A stretch of 64,000 bases of DNA from Gracilariopsis chorda (GCA_003194525.1 NBIV01000139.1:124001-188000), one strand, 5' to 3'; shown: positions 20,340 to 32,460, counted from the first letter of the stretch. Notes: generated from the sequence alone by a model not told the origin. A program made the numbers and translations.

Positions 20340-20547
20340 ACCCCTCCTTGACAAACCGTGGCTGCCTTTATTGAAACGAACTACCAGTTGTGTGCGCAAC
20401 CGAAAAACATCTCGCGGGCCGCCTTTCCCAGCCTGTACTAAAGCACCACCTCCTCCGGATCAGCAATGTTCCTCCCACCTGCGCTTTCGCATTCCGATCC
20501 CCACCTCTTTTTTCCATTCCCGTTTCCTTCTCTCTGACCATTCCACC

Positions 20548-21648
20548 ATGCACCGCACATACAACCTTCCCCACCTTCCCCCGCTTCACGCCCTCCATCC
20601 TTCCGCCCTTCCATCCCGACCGTACACACCCTCGCTGCCGTCCATCCGCGAACTGAAGGCTTCCGGTACAATACCGAGCACGTCCCCCGCTTCCTCGCAC
20701 CGTGCACACAATCACACCCATGCGCTTTCGCCACTGCACTCAACGTCCCCCACAGACGCCCTTCGTGCTCCACACTCCCACCCACATTCTACTTGTCACA
20801 ACCGTGGAAGCACTGCGCCCAGCTCGTCAACGCCGCACAAGTCGCGTGGCAGCAAACGATCCACATCAAGCTCCGTGCCGAGCAGCTCTGTTCCACCCCC
20901 ACCCCCCCATGTACGGCAGTCGTTGTCTCTGGGCCACCTTTCGAGCGCCCGCACTCCGTCGCCAGCGACTGCTCACAGTTTCGGACAAATCGGTGAGCCG
21001 TCGACCGGTACCAGCTCTTCCACGGAGCCGAGGAGTGGCGGAACAACGAGTAGCAGCCCGACAAACACCTACTCGGGGAAGAAGCGAAAGCAGCCTGAAC
21101 GTCAAGCATCGCGCCCTGCTGCACTGCGTGATGAAACGCCATCCCCGCCTTCGAGCGAGAGGGGAACGCGCCAGTTTTGCTTCAGATGTCGCTTTTGCCC
21201 TGCTCAGTTTCAGACGCGCACGCAGAGGAAGGAACACTTGAAAGAAAGGCACCCAAAGCCGTTTGGGTGCACCGAATGTCCAAGTCGATTCAGCCGCAAG
21301 TTCGACTACGAGAAGCACTTTTTAACCGTGCACCAGCGTATCCGCCCTTTCAAATGCGCGCAGTGCCCGAGTGAGTTTGGTCAGAAACACCATCTGCTGC
21401 GGCATAACAACTCTGTGCACTTGAAAGCGAAGGAGTTTCGATGTGATCATTGCGCCGGCAAGTTTGCCCGAAAGGAGCATTTGCAGAACCATTTAAAGTC
21501 ACTTCACGGGTACTTTGACTTTGTGTGCACGTTGTGTGGGTCGGGCTTCAATGACAAATCTGTCGGCTTGTTGCATATGACCAATGTGCATAAAGTCAGT
21601 GCAGCGAAACCCGGAACACTCCTCGCTTCGCCCACCGATAGTTTGTAG
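20548..21648 (+). CDS. Five-finger C2H2 transcription factor, paralogue 2
   Basis: The ATG at 20548 has a good context (CCACCATGC) and gives 366 residues. The frame is open further upstream, but only from a TTG. The first 210 residues are Ser/Pro/His-rich and unstructured, with a basic spot GKKRKQ just before the fingers. Five C2H2 fingers follow (CRFCPAQF, CTECPSRF, CAQCPSEF, CDHCAGKF, CTLCGSGF) with the same residues at the helix positions of fingers 2-4 as the paralogue at 15490-16518. The AT-hook of the paralogue is not seen. The two genes point away from each other, so they are a divergent duplicated pair. Confidence 0.88.
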   Translation: MHRTYNLPHLPPLHALHPSALPSRPYTPSLPSIRELKASGTIPSTSPASSHRAHNHTHALSPLHSTSPTDALRAPHSHPHSTCHNRGSTAPSSSTPHKSRGSKRSTSSSVPSSSVPPPPPHVRQSLSLGHLSSARTPSPATAHSFGQIGEPSTGTSSSTEPRSGGTTSSSPTNTYSGKKRKQPERQASRPAALRDETPSPPSSERGTRQFCFRCRFCPAQFQTRTQRKEHLKERHPKPFGCTECPSRFSRKFDYEKHFLTVHQRIRPFKCAQCPSEFGQKHHLLRHNNSVHLKAKEFRCDHCAGKFARKEHLQNHLKSLHGYFDFVCTLCGSGFNDKSVGLLHMTNVHKVSAAKPGTLLASPTDSL

Positions 21649-22016
21649 GTAGATCGGGTTCCATACCAGAATACAATATATGTGGCCGGCCTTTTGCTTG
21701 TGAGGCCGATCATAATAAACGGTTGGGAGTCATCGGCAAGTACTCGATGTAAGTTTCCGGTCATGTGCTGGAGCTGTTTTCATGCGCATTCTACTTGGTC
21801 AATATGGTGTTTCGCAATCTCTTCGTAGTCGCAGTGCATCTCAGAGGAACGCATACTCTTCCGCTGTCAACATCCACCGCCCGGGAATCTTGTTCGCAAG
21901 TTAACTGTTGCTGTAAGAAGCAAAAAGTACGCCTGAAGGAGGCTGTAATGGTGCACGAGTGTGCATTGCTCCGTCGCGCTAAAACGCATGGTAATCTCAA
22001 CACCTCCCCGTACTAT
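21649..22016. other. 3' flank of zinc-finger gene
   Basis: AATAAA-like sequence (CATAATAAACGG, near 21710) lies about 65 bp beyond the stop codon and could be the polyadenylation signal. No other gene is seen before the repeat modules begin. Confidence 0.4.
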
Positions 22017-22507
22017 AATGATTTGTTCATGTGCAAGTAGAAGCGGCCTTCGGCCGCGGGCGGCGCGGAGCGGCGCGGCGCGCTGCGCCGATTTTGTGTG
22101 TTAGTTGATTTAGTAGCGTTCGGAGGCTCTCCGAGCACTTTGCTCGCTTAGGTTTGCAATAACGCTCGTAGAACCCAGGGGCGCGGCGGCGCCTAGAGTA
22201 TCTGGAGCCGTAGAGGTTTGTGTGTAGCTGCCTAAATTGACTGCAGTGCCAGCCAATGAAGGGAAAGCGCAACACGTTGCTCTCTGTAACTGGCTGGCAC
22301 TGCAGTCATTAGGGGAGTGCCAGCCACTAAGCAGCCAGCTTTGCTGCTGCTGCTAAATTTTTTAAATGGTAGGGAGGCGTTGCGCCAAATGGTACCTGGA
22401 GCCGTAGAGGTTTATGTGTAGCTGCGTAAATTGACTGCAGTGCCAGCCAATGAAATGAAAGCGCGACACGTTGCTCTCTGAAACTGGCTGTCACTGCAGT
22501 CATTAAG
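22017..22507. repeat. Hairpin-rich repeat module, left part, with internal partial duplication
   Basis: It starts at a TAATGATT edge like the dispersed repeat and includes the palindrome GCGGCCTTCGGCCGC. TGACTGCAGTGCCAGCCA at 22238-22255 is perfectly inverted at 22291-22308. A second, shorter copy of this hairpin segment follows at about 22399-22505. Between them are TTTGCTGCTGCTGC and GGAGGCGTTGCGCCAA, pieces that recur at 25.1, 31.5, 56-57.7 and 59.8 k. Confidence 0.75.
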
Positions 22508-22755
22508 ATTCGGAAATTGACAGATAGCCAACCGGCAAAATGTTCGGCACCGCCTATCTGCGATTGGCAAATACGAGCGCCAGCTGATAGGTCAAGTATT
22601 GGGGCCAAATTAAAAACCATAACACCCGATAAAACAAACATGGAAGTGCCTAGCATCCTTCTTGCACACAAAAAGCAATTGTTCTGTTCTATCTACCTCA
22701 ATCGCCGCATCAGCTTTGAAAACATGATTCTCAAAACAACGCTAAATCCACTGAT

Positions 22756-23321
22756 ATGAATGCAACACCAGCATTTTCTCCCATTCATTCAAAATCCAAG
22801 AACATCAGTACTGCCGCTATACCATCAAAGATTAACACAACCTTAACAACAAAAGCACTCAATGTCAAACGAAAAAGCCACAATAGAAAACCAAAATTTA
22901 GCGAGGATGCCTTCGCTGGCTTGCTTGATATATTAGACCGCGTGGAACTTATTAGCGCTAGTATGTGGACGCTTGTAGCCGAAGAATGTAACTAGTAGTA
23001 CGAACAAAACTCTCACTCTATGCATTATCTACATTTTCTCTCAAACACGAATTCGACAAACTTTGCAACGCCAAAAAGCCAACAGGTGATCCTACATGTC
23101 CTTTTGATATTCGTAGAGTAAAACATTTTGCCCCTAGCATACAAGGAACAATAGCTAAAAAGCTTTTAGAAGGCGATAGTGACGGTAAAGATGATGCAGA
23201 ACAAAAAAACCCTGTACAGAATGTAGATAATACAGCAGCATGGATTGATTTACGTGAAAGAAAATATTCAACTAGTAGGACCAGTTTACATGGCAAGAAA
23301 AAGAAGGTGGAGGACATTTAA
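22756..23321 (+). pseudogene. Harbinger-associated Myb/SANT-like protein, frame broken
   Basis: The first frame (22756-22995) ends with a helix pair typical of the start of this domain (ASMWTLVAEECN). A different frame from about 23040 to the TAA near 23321 gives EFDKL, KKPTGDPTCPFDIRR and VKHFAPSIQG. The TGDPTCP..(V/I)RRAKH signature is the hallmark of the Myb-like protein that partners Harbinger transposases in nuclear import and DNA recognition. A short intron could join the frames, but I see no good splice sites, so a frameshift is more likely. Confidence 0.6.
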
Positions 23322-23341
23322 TAAGCAGCATTGAGTGACTG

Positions 23342-23578
23342 ATGCATTTTATCGGATTAAATACTAGTTATTTGTCAACTACAGTAAAACGTGGCGTACG
23401 AACTATAGAACATGACGAAATGGTTGTGAAGGTTGTCAAGAAAAAAGTGACGGCTTTGAGGGAAGGTTTGAATGAGAGCATTGTGGATAAGGAGGCCATG
23501 ATTTCTGGCGCTAGCGCTGCACTTCACCCCATAGTGGAAAAGCTGTCTAACAGCGCTGGTGCGGCAAATCAACAGTAA
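23342..23578 (+). CDS. Small ORF inside the Harbinger element
   Basis: A 78-residue helical, Lys/Glu/Val-rich ORF follows the Myb-like frame by 20 bp. It may be the C-terminal part of the same protein in another frame. No known domain is seen. Confidence 0.3.
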   Translation: MHFIGLNTSYLSTTVKRGVRTIEHDEMVVKVVKKKVTALREGLNESIVDKEAMISGASAALHPIVEKLSNSAGAANQQ

Positions 23579-23924
23579 CAAAATCGTTCAGAAAGCGCTT
23601 TCGGCGATGATGGTTTCCGCTCGAGCTGTCTGTAGCTGTGCGGGGCAAATGCGCGAATACGAGCACCAGCAAGCTTTAGCGGGCACTTCCCTCCTAGGGC
23701 TACAATAAAGGAACCGGATTGTATGTTCCCGCAATTCGATTACATCCCATGATGCGCGTGCGAAAATTAAAAAGGCGAACAGCCAGCTCAATAATGATAA
23801 CTCGATGAGCTGCGTCCGTAGTAAATATAGAGCGTAGTCGTTGGAACGGTCCCTTTAAAGCTCTTATACCCTATTCTGCGCTTCGCCTTTCACTTGGCAT
23901 AGCCATTTTCATAATGAGATCTAT

Positions 23925-24600
23925 TTACGCGACCTCTTCCCACTCTAAAATATCACTCGTTTCGTTTGTTTTGCAAGCTCGCACTATTTTGCCGTTTGTA
24001 CACCTGGTGGTATTCACAAACGCTGAGTCTCCCAGGATAGCCATAAAAAGGGGCGTTTTAGCGTCGGAAAGCTTGTCGTTGTAGAGAGCAGAGCTACTTG
24101 CCAGTTTTTTGTCATGCCAGCTTCCAGGAAAGTTGATAGCAGGTTGACTGATGTCACCATAGAAGTTAAACACAAACAGATTCGTGACTTCTTCTTGTTG
24201 AGTTTAGCCCTCGTAGTACGCATTCTGAAGGTCTGCATTAGCGTATTTTTGACATCTGAAACGACCACCATCCGTTATCCCAAACACCCCTTTTAGAAGA
24301 AGGCTTAGCCTACGATTGCTCTCTAAGAGCGCAGCAGAGGCCTTTTCTTCTTCTACTGATGGCCAGCGGACATAACACTTTTCTTCGTGTGGGCCAGTTG
24401 ACGCCCTCATAAGAACAAAGAGATCAAATTACAACCAAATAGGCAGATTACATCGAACAATTCCGAAGAATGGACAAAGTTGATAACATTTGCTTTTTGT
24501 CTTCAAGTAGTTCAGCGCTAGACCTAGAAGGCCAATTGAATGCAAAAGTAGCTTCTACCACGCTTAGAAGCTGTGCATAGGAATGGAATACCATGGTTAT
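23925..24600 (-). pseudogene. PIF/Harbinger transposase fragments (DDE_Tnp_4 type)
   Basis: Read on the minus strand, the pieces are GVFGITDGGRFRCQKYA with the first catalytic Asp, then NAYYEG, then FNFYGDISQPAINFPGSWHD with the second, then LYNDKL and MAILGDSAF. The order is that of PIF/Harbinger transposases. Stops and a frameshift separate the pieces, and the third acidic residue region is not found before the ORF ends at 23925. It is inactive. Confidence 0.75.
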
Positions 24601-25073
24601 GTTGTTGTTGTGCAGTTATGAAAAGAGGTAAAAGCTCCTCCAAGAAAAACGACATTGTGAAGTTTGTAGATATGATGAAATCATTGTCGGATCCCCACTC
24701 AAGAAAAACCTGCCAGGTTGTATGTTCAGTTGTTCGCGTTGGAGGTAGAAGCGCTTTGCGTGTGTACTAGGCTGCGCGGTGAGTACGGCTATAGATGCGT
24801 TTATGATTCCGGCGCTTGATTGTTAATAATACGCTTAATGTACCTGTGTAACTGGGTATGAAAGCAGCTGCAAGGGCTCGTCGAAGTCTCACGATCATAA
24901 TAGCATATTTTGGACTCAAATAGTTTTGGCGGAACGTTTGACAGTTTGAACGGACCCTCCGAGGGTCCATTCTTCTCGCCATATTTGGCCGAGCACAGGA
25001 CAAATGTAGAGTGACTTGGCTTTCTTTTACTGGCCAAAATTTGGCGAGGACAACCATCTGGAAATTTCCGAAT

Positions 25074-25330
25074 GCACTCACTTGGCGAGTGCCAGCCCCT
25101 AAGCAGCCAGCTTTGCTGCTTCTGCTGAATGTTTTAAATGGTGGGGAGGCGTTGCGCCAAATGACAGTTTTGCATGCGCGTACGGGGGCATGCAAAGCGG
25201 TTTTGAGGCGCAACGCTTCCATTCCGTCAACAACAACCCCCTAATACGTGAGAAGAAGTGTGTGGCCGGCAGAAATCACAGACTGTGCCGCCGGCCGCTC
25301 CTTCATAGAAGATCCTATCTTCTACTTTTT
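25074..25330. repeat. Hairpin-rich repeat module, right part
   Basis: This continues the module interrupted by the Harbinger element: GCAGCCAGCTTTGCTGC, then GGAGGCGTTGCGCCAA near 25146 inverted as GAGGCGCAACGCTTCC near 25205. It then carries GCCGGCAGAAATCACAGACTG, which recurs near 31441 next to the first Helitron. Confidence 0.7.
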
Positions 25331-25699
25331 GTAAGCCTAATTGAAGGAGAGTACCGAATGCAGTCTCAATTTGGAGTTGCATTCTAACTTAAAGAATTAC
25401 AATGCAACTCTCTCTACTTGTACCTCTCACACTATCCTTTACAAGCAACTCTAAATTTTTGTGTTTGAAACAGAGAATACAAGATAATAACTATGCTAAA
25501 GTCTGTAGCTTAACAGCTACCGTTTAAAACCTCTTGTACCATTTAAGAAACTAGTAGGAAAACATTTGCGTACTATAGAAAAAGGTAAGGCTCTTGCTTA
25601 GTTTGATTTTCTCAATCTCGTTTTCAATGAGTTCTGTAAACATTCACAACACAAAACACAAAGGGTTAAGAATGTAGTAAAAAGAAATTATCTAACACC

Positions 25700-28600
25700 A
25701 ACAAGAATAGAAAGCTTTTATAAGTGGTCTTGAGAAATAACTTTCGTCATGATGTCCGATTGATGAACTTTGCTTCGTATCTGCGAGATACTCAGGACCA
25801 TAGGCTTCACAAGTTCCCTAACATGATGGAACTTCAGTGCAATCTTTTTGTTTCTTTCAGAGGTGTTGGATGCATTCAAGATATAATTTGCAGTGGAGCA
25901 GATGGTACTAATACGAATCGGATACATGTATCGGTTCATCTTCAAGAATGGTACCATTTTGAAGCTCCTAAAACATTCTTCGTAACCATGTTAGCAGCTT
26001 CCCACAACATGACAGAGCAATGTATTCAGCTTCTCCAGAAGACAAAGCAATGATTGTTTGCTTCTTCGTCGTCCATAACACGGATCCATTGTTCACCTTC
26101 ACTAGTATGCCAGTTGTAGAACTTCTAGTTTTGTGACAACCAGACCAGTCAGCATCATAGAATGCTTCCATCGGAGCACGACTTTCCGACGGGAAGTAGA
26201 GACAAATGTTGTTTATGCCTTTCAAGTGTCTTAAGACGTGTTTTGCCAGTGCAATGGCCCTCTGACAAGGGTTTTGTACGTGTTTCGCCAACGTTGATGC
26301 CGCGAAAATATCAGGCCTCGATGCCACTGCCAAGTACATCAAGTGACCAACCAATTTATGGTATTTTGCGTGAAGCAATGATAGAAGAATTGTTTCAGCA
26401 TGACTTGTCACCTAAACAGTACAAGTCGACGACAATGGAGTCTTTGCCGAGTTTGCATTGCAGAGATTGTAATACCGAATTAGTTATTCCACATACCTCT
26501 CTTGGCTTGAACGAATGCCATTCTTATTTCTTTTTTATTCCAGATCTGTCATGCAGCGCAACTGCGTGGAAATCACGATGATGCTACTCATAGGAATGAG
26601 ACGCCGTTACCGTGACAGCTGTACCGCATATGAGTTGGAACGGTGCGAGGTGATTCCAATGGGATGGGTTAGAGTGTGAAGTTTCACCTAGGAAGGTAGG
26701 AATCTAGAATGGATTGCAGGATGAGTATGTGCGTGTGCGCGTGTGCGTCAGCACCATGCTATAGTGTTGGTTTTAATTGGTTTGGCCCCTCAGGGTACCT
26801 GAAACTGACCTAATTTCGTGTGTGGACGTGAGGAGGTGTGCACGTTTGTATTTAATTATTAAAATATATTATGGTAATGTACCTACTGAGGTGAGCGCGA
26901 CTTCGTCGTCACGAGCACTAAATAAAGGTAACCCGAGACTTCGGTCACTCATAAGTGTTCAGTTTGACCTGAGTTATTCGGCTCTGAATTATGACGTCGT
27001 TGCGCCATGTACTACTCCTCGCGGAGGGTCACTGCATTTGGTTCGCTCAATTCACCCGCTCGGTAAACCTACAGATTTTATGTGTTATAATTGTTGTGTG
27101 ACAGTATCTACCGTGTGTTACTGGTATCGGCCCTGTATTGGGTAATTCTTGCGCTACATCTCGTGCATGTGCTCCCTCCTTCGGGTCTGTTTCCGCTTTC
27201 CGCACGACCTGCCGTGTGGTTTTTCCACGTCCTCGGAAGGCACCCTTCACCGGGTATATTCTCAACCGCCAAATCGCGTAGCACACAAGTCTCTGGTTGT
27301 ACCGTCTTTCTGGCCACGATTCACCTTTCTTTATCTACCTCTCTGGTCCATCCGAAATATCTACGTAGTAAAACCCGTATTAGAAGTATACAAAGGGCTC
27401 TGCCACTGGGTCTGCCTCCACAGTGAGCAACGTGCCGGACACTTGATACCCAACCTTCGAATTTTGCACTACAAGACCAATGAAAGACCCAAGTGTGGCC
27501 TCACCAAGAAGTTTTACTTGAGACAATTTCTTCATTTTGGCCTTAAAGTGTTCCAAGAGAGACTTTGAATCGGACAGAGTCAGATGGTCTTTTACAAAGA
27601 CGACAATAATTATTGCGCCACTTCGTGAACTGTAAATGCACAGCCAACTGTCCGTCTTCGACGGCTTAAATCCCAGTCAAAATGCCTCTGTGTGCAACAG
27701 AGATCCCCAAGTTTGTCCCGTTTGCTTTGCAGAGTAAATGGATTTTAACAGTAAGCAAACTTTACCACGAACATAAGAAGAGCCAGAGGCAATCATGGGT
27801 TGCTCCATTATCAACGGTTCTTCTAGGTAACCGTAAAGGTAAGCGTTGCTTATATCCATGGTCTCCAAAAGCAGTTTTTATGCGGCTGCCTTGGCCAACG
27901 CTAGTGGGAATGTTTCGAGCCAAGCCACAGGTGCGTACAGATTGTCAGGATCGTATTCCAAATATGGTCTTTGCATATCGCCTATTACGACACATCGAGC
28001 TTTGGGTAGTTTTTTTGGATGACTTATACTTATTTATTTCCCGTTTAACGTCCAAAGGAATGGAAGTGGTTTCATTCTGGCCTTCCTCTCAATGAGTCTC
28101 CAAGTTTTCCTTTCAACGAGAGCATCGTATTCTTTTTTGATTGCTTCTGCCCATATGGGAATACGTCTTGCTTCCTCGAAGGTTTTCGGTACCTTAAACG
28201 AGTCGTTTCCATCCTTCGAGCGAGAGTGTGCAACTGAGCAGTGCACGAGAGCGGCGTTATGGTACTGCTCTTCTTCTTCATTGAGTCGCTGCTCAACCTC
28301 ATTTCAGCACAAGGACGAGAAGTCAAGCAGCTTTTTCATGGATACTAGATAGTGCTTTGATTCCTTGAAATCTTTTTGCCTGACCATGATCACCTTCTCG
28401 GTAGAAGGGATGTAAAATCTGTATCGCTTTTGAGTGCTTTGCATTCCAACGAAGGGTCTCTTCAAAGATCAGTGTAGTAACTTCTTGTTTGGTGCAGTAT
28501 CAGAAAGATAGATATACGCATGACTTTCCTGTCTGAACTTAAGTAGAGTGGAGAACTCTAGCTTTTTACCAAACCATTCCGTGTAAAGGTCTTTCATACC

Positions 28601-30600
28601 GATTCTGGAGTTTGGCAAGTGGTTTCATATTCAATATGCATGGGATATGGCTTCATCCCAAAGCTGTAGAGGTAGTTTGGATGCGTAGAGAATTGTTCGA
28701 GCCGTCTTCCGCAAATCCTGGATGATTTTCTCAGCAGCGCCGTTCGACTCGTGTGCATAAGGTGGTGTTTATTTAAGGATTATTCTGTTTTCCAATGCAT
28801 ATGTAACGAACTCGATCGCTTTATTCCCGCCCGCTCCGTCAAGACAAACGTGGTACAGACGGTTTTTTGGTTGTTCATTTTCTGCAGGAGCCTTGCACCA
28901 CTTTATGGAAACGAAGAACTGTGATTTAGTCGATAGGGAGTAAAGTGATGATGCACTTGTGGCTTCATCAAGGAGTAACATCATGTAATTTAATCCTTGT
29001 AGTGACAGTGGGGTGATTGGACCGGTTAGGTCTTTGTGCGTGAGATCCAGTGGAGTAGTCGCTAAGAATGAGGATCGTTGTAGTGGAGCTCGTCTCGCTT
29101 GCACTTCAAAGCATGATTTGCAATGGATGCTTTGAACATCGGATTGCGACAGATCGGGGACACCGTTGGACTAGTGGACGGTGGAGAGTAGTCAGTCTTT
29201 TCCAGGATGTCCTAGTTTTTCGTGCCAGTCTTTTGCTGTATCTTCTGGTGCTGTAAATCTGGGCTGAGCACAAAGCTATGGGTTTGGGTTTGGTAGTGGA
29301 TGAAGATGGTTCCTCGCTGTGCTTTGGTGAAGCAGTGCTTGGTTTCAAGAATCCTTTATGAAAAACTCGGTAAAGGTATTATCACTACTGAATGTGACAG
29401 TAGTATAATCTGCCAGCACTGATATAGATACGAGATTGGAATCAAAAGACAGTGTGTGTTATGCATGTAAAGAGCTTTCATCTCCAAAATGCAGCGTGAT
29501 CGTTCTTTTCCCTTTTATCTCAAACTCTCTGTCACATGTACGCACTGATTCATTCTCCATGGATTTGTAATCCCAGAAGAGGGCCCTATCGTTGACGAAA
29601 GCATGACTGGTGCCACAATCCAGTCATATAACTGCCTCATGTTCGTTAAAGTACATTTTTGCCTGTGTGATAGGAACAAACCCACGAGTTTCGGTGTTCT
29701 CTCTATCAGAGTTGGGATTGCTGGACTTTCTTCCGTCGGAGTGCCATTCCTTTGATCTGAAGTTGTTATTACGCAATCGGTTTGAAGATCTTTTCCGGTA
29801 ATCCTCGTTTGGTTTGGATTGCTTTTCCCAACGACACTCGGATCGAATATGGCGTAGTCTTCCGCAATTCCAGCATCAAACCGTTGTGGATCTCCTACGC
29901 GGCTTTAGGATTGCGGTTTTGGACTTACGCGCGGCCATATTGGGGTATTAGGAACCACTTTGTGTATCAGCGGTTTTAATGGTACTAGTAGAGTCACGGT
30001 GTTTGCGGCGATTTATTTCAGATCTTCTCAACGAGACCACCTGGTCTTGTTCCATGTTATTGGCACCTGCGAGTAATTTCATCGCCATTAATGAGTCTGG
30101 CAAGGTTCTCAATAAACAAGCTGTTCGCTCCTTGTGGGTTAATGGATCTCCGAGACGAGTAAGCTCAAGGAATATTGTTTCCATATCATGGAGATGATAG
30201 GGAATGTTTCCGTCATCCTTGAACAAAAGACTGTTGAGACGTGTCGAAGGTTCATTTTCTTTTCAATTTTGTTCTTTTTGTAAGTAGTTTCAAGATTAGT
30301 CCAAACGTTTAATGCAGAACATTGCTGTCTTTCAAGAAGATCTGACACGGCAACAATTGGCTAAGCACCAAGGTTCTACACAATCTGTGATCGTGCTCTT
30401 CTATCCACGTTAACCCATCGGCGGCGAGCTTTGGCAGAGTTCTCACTTTCCAATGGGTGGACATCCGTTAATAAAAAGAGAACTTTGTCAGCGTTCGTTA
30501 TGTCCCGAACATGTATTCTCCAGGTGCAATAGTCCGCCGATCCTTTAAGGCATGGGATTGTTCCCTTGCCTTCTTCTCTACTTCCATTCATTTGTTTGAG
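25700..30600 (-). mobile_element. Decayed Ty1/copia retrotransposon 1
   Basis: Domains appear in copia order on the minus strand. Gag is at about 30590-29950 (EKKMNLRHVSTVFCSRM, RTACLLRTLPDSLMAMK). The integrase core is at 29104-28769. The RT start is at 28250-28030 (KTFEEARRIPIWAEAIKKEY) and RT itself at 27868-27420 (MDISNAYLYGYLEEPLIM). RNase H is at 26411-25968 (KLVGHLMYLAVASRPDI, ALSSGEAEYIA). Every domain lies in a separate short ORF, so the element is dead. I found no matching LTR pair; sequences at 25.33-25.7 k and 30.6-31.4 k do not resemble each other. Confidence 0.75.
26590..27400. other. Unidentified insert of about 0.8 kb inside copia 1
   Basis: Between the RT palm and the RNase H region the element is about 700 bp longer than the protein needs, and no copia-like frame is readable in this stretch. 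It has an AATAAA, a TATTTAATTATTAAAATA stretch and no coding signal. It may be another solo LTR, but I could not find its target duplication. Confidence 0.35.
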
Positions 30601-31439
30601 TTAAGAGTGAAAGGAGGGTGATGAACTCTAGCAAGCGAGGTTCTTTTGGCTAGTCTGCTTGAATTCTAGCTAGCGAGGTTCCTTTCTGGAGTCTTCTTTT
30701 GTTCGGGAGCACTGACAGGAGAAAATACCTCCGTTACCCTAGATTTTTGACTTCTGGACCCCATTTTACTCTCTTTCGGTGAGTTATGACTTTCTGCAGC
30801 CTGCCAAGCTGCGCGAGAACAAGAGCGATGTGGGTTTAGTCCCTGCGGAACGTCAAAGAGAGGTTACTAACTGAAGACAGGTTTTCACCAGTTAATCCCT
30901 TCTAGTTCTTTGTAAGAATCGAGCGCGGCTTTGCTGGCTAGTTAAAAAAAAGGCTTGTTGAACATCTCGGGCCGAAAGAAGAAACACCGTGTCACCAAAT
31001 GCAGAAAGAGCACACTTCAGCTGAGCAGTTTATCCAGTGTGATATCAAATCCTAAAAATTATTTCAACTGCCCAATCGATTTCCGTCCCAGTACTCGGCT
31101 TGCGGGCTGCTCAGGCTTAGATTAAAAGTCGTGGTTGAATTTTCAAAGTAGAAAGAAAAATTGTAAAGCTGAGTTGTAGCGACCAACTAGAGTCTGTAGG
31201 CTTCAAGTTCGAAAATGAAGTCCACGGTTTCTAGAGAGGTTGTGATATATGAGAGGCGCGTTGCAGGGCTTTGTTGAGGAGAGGAATACGCAGTTGATGT
31301 TGAGAGGGCAGGCGTTCGAGTGGTGGGGGTGGGGGTGGGATTGGGGATCGTGGTGGGGGGGATTGACGTGGAAAGAGGGAACGTTCGGGGTTGCATTCGA
31401 GGGATGGGTGAGCGATGCTACCATGAAACGAAGTGTGTG
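30601..31439. other. Non-coding stretch between copia 1 and Helitron 1
   Basis: No supported gene. The left part may include copia 1 leader sequence and the right part (31.2-31.43 k) is a GT-rich stretch. The AAGCGAGGTTC.TTTTGG string near 30640 repeats once about 45 bp on. Confidence 0.4.
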
Positions 31440-31860
31440 ACGCCCAGAAAGCACAAACTGCACCGCCTGCCGCTTTTTTATAGACTCTGAACGGAGGCGT
31501 TGCGCCAAAAAAACGCCCGCACCCCCTCTATGCGATTGCAAAAACCTGTATTTGCGCAACGTCTCCCTTCCATTCAAAACAACCAGCAGCAGCCTCAGCA
31601 GCAGCAGCAGCAGCAGCAAAGGTTAAAGCCTATTGGCTGCTGCTGTTTGTTGACTGCCACTGCTGCTGAGTTGCTGGCACTACAGTAAATGACTGCAGTG
31701 CCAGCCACTCAGCAGTAGCTGGCTTACACGACACGTGGCTGCTTTTTTGCACTGCGCCAGTGCAGCACTGCACAGAGCATATATACTGCACTAGCGCAGT
31801 GTCAAATGCATCTCGATTGCTGACCCTAACCACCAGTTTGCATCTCATTCAGGCTGGGCC
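31440..31860. repeat. Hairpin-rich module at the Helitron 5' end
   Basis: It contains GGAGGCGTTGCGCCAAA (about 31493) inverted at TTTGCGCAACGTCTCC (31551-31566), a (CAG)n stretch near 31590-31617, TGACTGCAGTGCCAGCCA near 31689, and CACTGCGCCAGTGCAG with TATATACTGCACTAGCGCAG around 31757-31800. The same series is found at 57335-57660. Confidence 0.75.
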
Positions 31861-32460
31861 AATAGTGCAGTGTCGTAACCTTTTGCTACTTTGGGCACTG
31901 TTGCTGGCCTGGGACATAGGCAAGGCTGAGCGCGTATGTAGGTCGCGACAAGAGTAACCCACTAAGTCCCACGGATCTGGGAAAGTTCAGGTGCTCTGCT
32001 GTAGTATACTGGTCGTTTGACGGCCATCCAGGAAATCTGAGGGTTTCCCGGACCTAATACCAGCTTGCTGTGCAGGGTCCGGGGTGGCCGCCTTGTCGTA
32101 GCTCTTGGGGCCGGAAAGCACAATTCGGTGTGTGAGTAAAGGTAGACCAATCCTTACAACCAGAGGCGGGTTAAACATCAAACGGCTTGAAAACTGGCTG
32201 TGCACACACCCCCCATCATAATGCAACAGGAGTGTGTCGAGAGTCCTTGTGCTGCGCACGACTGCATGGGGTAATTATAAGTCTTGCAGCATTCTTTTTA
32301 ACTGCTCATTCGACTAGGAGCGGTGGGGGCAAAGCGACAAACTGGAACTATTTTTTCACTTTCAACTTTGTGTTATATTGGAATTTATTTTGGAGTCCTT
32401 TCAAAGTTTTTAGCGGTTTAAAAAAATTGAATTGATTGTTCCTTTTGTTGTTAAATTAAA

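Larger units (their letters stand above)
16519..20547. other. 4-kb gene-free gap between the divergent zinc-finger paralogues
   Basis: ORFs here are short or low complexity and overlap on both strands. The left part (16.5-18.1 k) is AT-richer. From 18.6 k it turns GC-rich, with GGCGC repeats at 18818-18842, and 19.8-20.4 k is C-rich with a C13 run at 20327-20339. I recognise no RNA gene. It presumably holds both 5' UTRs and promoters. Confidence 0.5.
22508..25073. mobile_element. PIF/Harbinger DNA transposon, inserted into the hairpin module
   Basis: It contains a plus-strand Myb/SANT-like gene and a minus-strand DDE_Tnp_4-type transposase, the usual two genes of this superfamily. The ends are imperfect inverted repeats: ATTCGGAAATT..CAGAT at 22508 against the reverse complement of ATCTGGAAATTTCCGAAT at 25056-25073. 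The host module resumes right of the element (GAGTGCCAGCCCCTAAGCAG). A clean 3-bp target duplication is not visible, so the exact ends are uncertain. Confidence 0.65.

Noticed and set aside
22238-22308. Inverted CTGCAGTGCCAGCC arrays considered as a CRISPR-like array
   Set aside because: Repeats are inverted, few and part of a dispersed module; spacing is irregular and the genome is eukaryotic.
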